DNA from: JBBTCX01 sp964494205
Lineage (GTDB): Bacteria; Planctomycetota; Phycisphaerae; UBA1845
NCBI GenBank assembly: GCA_964494205.1
Contig: CAZBRD010000010.1
Location: 1-64,000 of the forward strand
Direction of reading: 5' to 3'
DNA: 64,000 nucleotides
Each line of letters opens with the position of its first letter. The first letter of the stretch is position 1. This document shows positions 62,023-64,000 of this stretch, in pieces. A program made the translations under genes and the position numbers. Below the pieces are notes generated by a model. The model ran no database searches and had not been told where the DNA came from. It worked only from the letters and a program-made list of their open reading frames with translations.

Positions 62023-62364
62023 GCTGAACTCCCTCGATCGTTGAGTGGATTGTAAGGAACTGTCTCATAACCCTCAAATCGCGCGAAACTTGCGCGTACA
62101 TGGAGGCAGGTGGTTCCGCATATCTACAGTAGCCAACGCTTGGCGTGCGGATACGTCTGCTATAAGCTAATCCCCTTCGCCGGTCCAGCGACCGTCGCGG
62201 CGCGGGCGACGAGGTCGGTTTTTGCAAACAATCGAAATCGACAATGGTCTGGACCTATGATTGATAAGAGTCTTATCGAGCTGTCTTTTGTCTGACGTAG
62301 TACGAATGGTGTAGGTGTCCATCACGAGCCGTGCGGATAGCCGGCAAGTGAACAGGCGGGATAT
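62023..62364. other. Divergent intergenic region
   Basis: 342 bases between lpxD and the glycosyltransferase. Ribosome sites are seen near both ends (GAGGGAG for lpxD; AGGCGGG for the glycosyltransferase). No promoter or repeat was identified with confidence. Confidence 0.5.
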
Positions 62365-63981
62365 TTGTCCAGCCGTTGCGAATCCACATCAGTCGTTAAC
62401 GGGATCTTTGCCGTGGAACTAGTGCCGGTCATATTGGTCGCAGTCATTTTTCTGCTGGCTACCATCGTGCTGGCGGTGTATGGCGCGCACATGTATGTGC
62501 TGCTTTGGTTGTTCCATCGACGCGTCAGGAAGAAGAAGCTGTTTCATACCAAAGTGCTGGAGACATTTCATGACGGGCACGGCGACGCCGATTGGCCCGT
62601 GGTGACGTGTCAGATTCCCATTTACAACGAAGCCGACGTAGCCTCGCGTGTGATTGATGCGGTGGCTGCGATCGATTACCCGCGCGATCGATACGAAGTA
62701 CAGGTGCTGGACGACAGCACTGATCGCACAACGGATATCGTCGATCGGGCTGCGATGCGCTGGCGCGAAAAAGGCGTCGATGTGAAAGTCATTCGGCGCG
62801 TCAATCGCGAAGGGTATAAGGCCGGTGCGCTGGCAGCTGGGGTGGATCAAGCACGCGGTGAGTTCATCGCGGTGTTTGATGCCGATTTCATCGTGCCCGA
62901 GGATTTCCTGCGCCGCGCGATTCCGCCGCTTGTCGTTCAACCAGATCTCGCCTGCTATCAGGGTCGATGGGGATACCTCAACCGCGAAGAGTCGTGGTTG
63001 ACGCGGGCGCAAGCGCTGGGGTTGGATGGCCACTTCGCCATTGAGCAGGGCGCCCGTGCATGGAACGGGCTGATGATGAACTTCAACGGTACGGCCGGTG
63101 TCTGGCGAAAGTCCGCGATTGTTGATCCGAAGGTTGGCGGATGGCATGGCGATACGCTGACGGAAGACATGGATTTGTCGTATCGGGCGCAGCTCGCGGG
63201 GTGGAAGCTGGATTATTGCATGGACCTCGCGTGCCCGTCGGAATTGCCGGGCAACATGGCGGGTTTGAAGAGTCAGCAGCAGCGGTGGGCGACCGGTTCG
63301 ATTCAGGTTGCGAGGAAGCTGCTGCCGACGATCTGGCGATCGAGCGTCTCAACCGGTGCGAAGCTCGAAGCCACTTTTCATTTGACGAACCATTGCACGG
63401 CGATTTGGATGCTGGTGCTGGCGGTGATCGCCAAGCCGGTGGCGGTGGTGCTGATCGACGGTATACGGTTTCCACTGTGGGCGCAGATCGCGGTAATTAT
63501 TGTGTTGCTGGCTTCGTTCGCGCCGGCGCTCACGTATGCTTATGCGCGGTATTGTCTCGAAGGGCGCTGGTCGGGCCTTCGTACGTTGCCGTCGATGTTT
63601 GTGCTGGGAAGCGGCCTATGTTTAAGCAATTCTCTGGCTGTGTTACGCGGACTGTTCTGCGATGGCGGCGAGTTTGTGCGCACGCCGAAGTCGGGCAGCG
63701 TGGCTGATCGGGCGCGGAAGTCGAGCTACAAGGCCGCTCAAAATCATCTGTGGATGCTGGAGATCGCGCTTGGGTTTTACTCGCTCGTTTCCTTCTGGGA
63801 GTGTTTCCACACGTCGCATTATCTGCTCAGTTTCTTCATGCTGATCTACGCGTTTGGGTTTGGTGTCACGGGGTGGCTCTCCAGGCCGAAGTCCGCGACG
63901 CCGCCGGGCAGCGTGGGGATGCCGGTGCGGGATCTATTTGGCGCGCCAGTGCCGAGCATTGAGCCGGTGAGCGGAAGTTAG
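62365..63981 (+). CDS. Cellulose-synthase-like family 2 glycosyltransferase
   Basis: 538 residues from the TTG at 62365 (AGGCGGG 4 bases before); a GTG at 62413 is the alternative start. An N-terminal membrane helix (about 20-50) is followed by a GT-A catalytic domain with PIYNE, VLDDSTD, the metal site FDADF, TED (the general base), and QQQRW (QxxRW), the hallmark of processive synthases. Four to five C-terminal membrane helices close the protein. It polymerises a beta-linked polysaccharide (cellulose, mannan or other; sugar not predictable) and threads it through the membrane. There is no PilZ domain visible. It is complete, ending 19 bases before the window edge. Confidence 0.88.
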   Translation: MSSRCESTSVVNGIFAVELVPVILVAVIFLLATIVLAVYGAHMYVLLWLFHRRVRKKKLFHTKVLETFHDGHGDADWPVVTCQIPIYNEADVASRVIDAVAAIDYPRDRYEVQVLDDSTDRTTDIVDRAAMRWREKGVDVKVIRRVNREGYKAGALAAGVDQARGEFIAVFDADFIVPEDFLRRAIPPLVVQPDLACYQGRWGYLNREESWLTRAQALGLDGHFAIEQGARAWNGLMMNFNGTAGVWRKSAIVDPKVGGWHGDTLTEDMDLSYRAQLAGWKLDYCMDLACPSELPGNMAGLKSQQQRWATGSIQVARKLLPTIWRSSVSTGAKLEATFHLTNHCTAIWMLVLAVIAKPVAVVLIDGIRFPLWAQIAVIIVLLASFAPALTYAYARYCLEGRWSGLRTLPSMFVLGSGLCLSNSLAVLRGLFCDGGEFVRTPKSGSVADRARKSSYKAAQNHLWMLEIALGFYSLVSFWECFHTSHYLLSFFMLIYAFGFGVTGWLSRPKSATPPGSVGMPVRDLFGAPVPSIEPVSGS

Positions 63982-64000
63982 ATCTAGAAAAGACGAACCA

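Noticed and set aside
1..64000. tRNA, rRNA and riboswitch genes
   Set aside because: Scanned gaps for T-loop GGTTCGA-type and cloverleaf patterns and for known riboswitch cores; matches such as near 20150 lie inside genes and do not fold. None supported by eye.

Overview
The window reads as a chromosomal segment of a Planctomycetota bacterium (inference; possibly Phycisphaerae or a relative, from G+C-moderate, Gram-negative-type gene content). Pointers are an ECF sigma factor coupled to a zinc-finger/Ser-Thr kinase fusion, a MoxR/DUF58/BatA-type VWA operon padded with beta-propeller lipoproteins, large secreted proteins with dockerin-like tails or 'DCNGN-IPD-C' calcium-repeat stretches, Uma2 nucleases, an lpxD gene, and abundant short palindromic intergenic repeats. 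No rRNA, tRNA, CRISPR array or prophage was found by eye.

Layout. 0.6-5.1 kb (minus): UbiD-family decarboxylase, a TPR protein and a TlpA-like thioredoxin with carboxypeptidase-regulatory-like repeats. 5.4-17.6 kb (plus): a long collinear cluster of a membrane coiled-coil zinc-finger protein, two propeller lipoproteins, a giant VWA/amidotransferase-like membrane protein, MoxR ATPase, Uma2, DUF58 and a BatA-like VWA protein. 17.7-21.3 kb (plus): trpE, then an ECF sigma factor overlapping a ZAS-kinase. 21.3-23.5 kb (minus): modABC molybdate transporter. 23.5-30.0 kb (minus): DNA polymerase I and a 1,200-residue secreted caspase-like protein with two long proline tracts. 30.5-35.7 kb (minus): orphan histidine kinase, cold-shock protein, pnp, rpsO, an Asn-rich lipoprotein and a PPOX-fold flavoprotein.

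35.8-43.6 kb is the most plastic part. An IS200/IS605-like Y1 transposase flanked by hairpins interrupts or abuts a truncated DUF1569 gene, and is followed directly by a DNA topoisomerase VI A-subunit gene (archaeal/eukaryotic-type enzyme, no B subunit in the window). Next come a two-component pair, a tandemly duplicated small lipoprotein and several copies of composite hairpin repeats. 43.6-49.3 kb (plus) holds an esterase, a cyclic-2,3-diphosphoglycerate-synthetase-like GTPase, a guanine-deaminase-like enzyme and a DUF4139 protein. 49.4-60.0 kb is rich in exported proteins: alginate-export-type porin, lipoproteins, a two-DTG aspartyl-protease-like lipoprotein, a VWA/HYR protein and a beta-helix protein with a C-terminal sorting-like tail. 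60.1-64.0 kb: second Uma2, lpxD and a cellulose-synthase-like glycosyltransferase.

Functionally, most genes deal with the cell envelope and its surveillance, with housekeeping genes (pnp, rpsO, polA, trpE, lpxD) interspersed. The observations most worth pursuing are the orphan Topo VI A beside the transposon scar, the sigma/ZAS-kinase pair, the caspase-like polyproline exoprotein, and the families of intergenic hairpins. I could not run any searches; all family names are from motif recognition.
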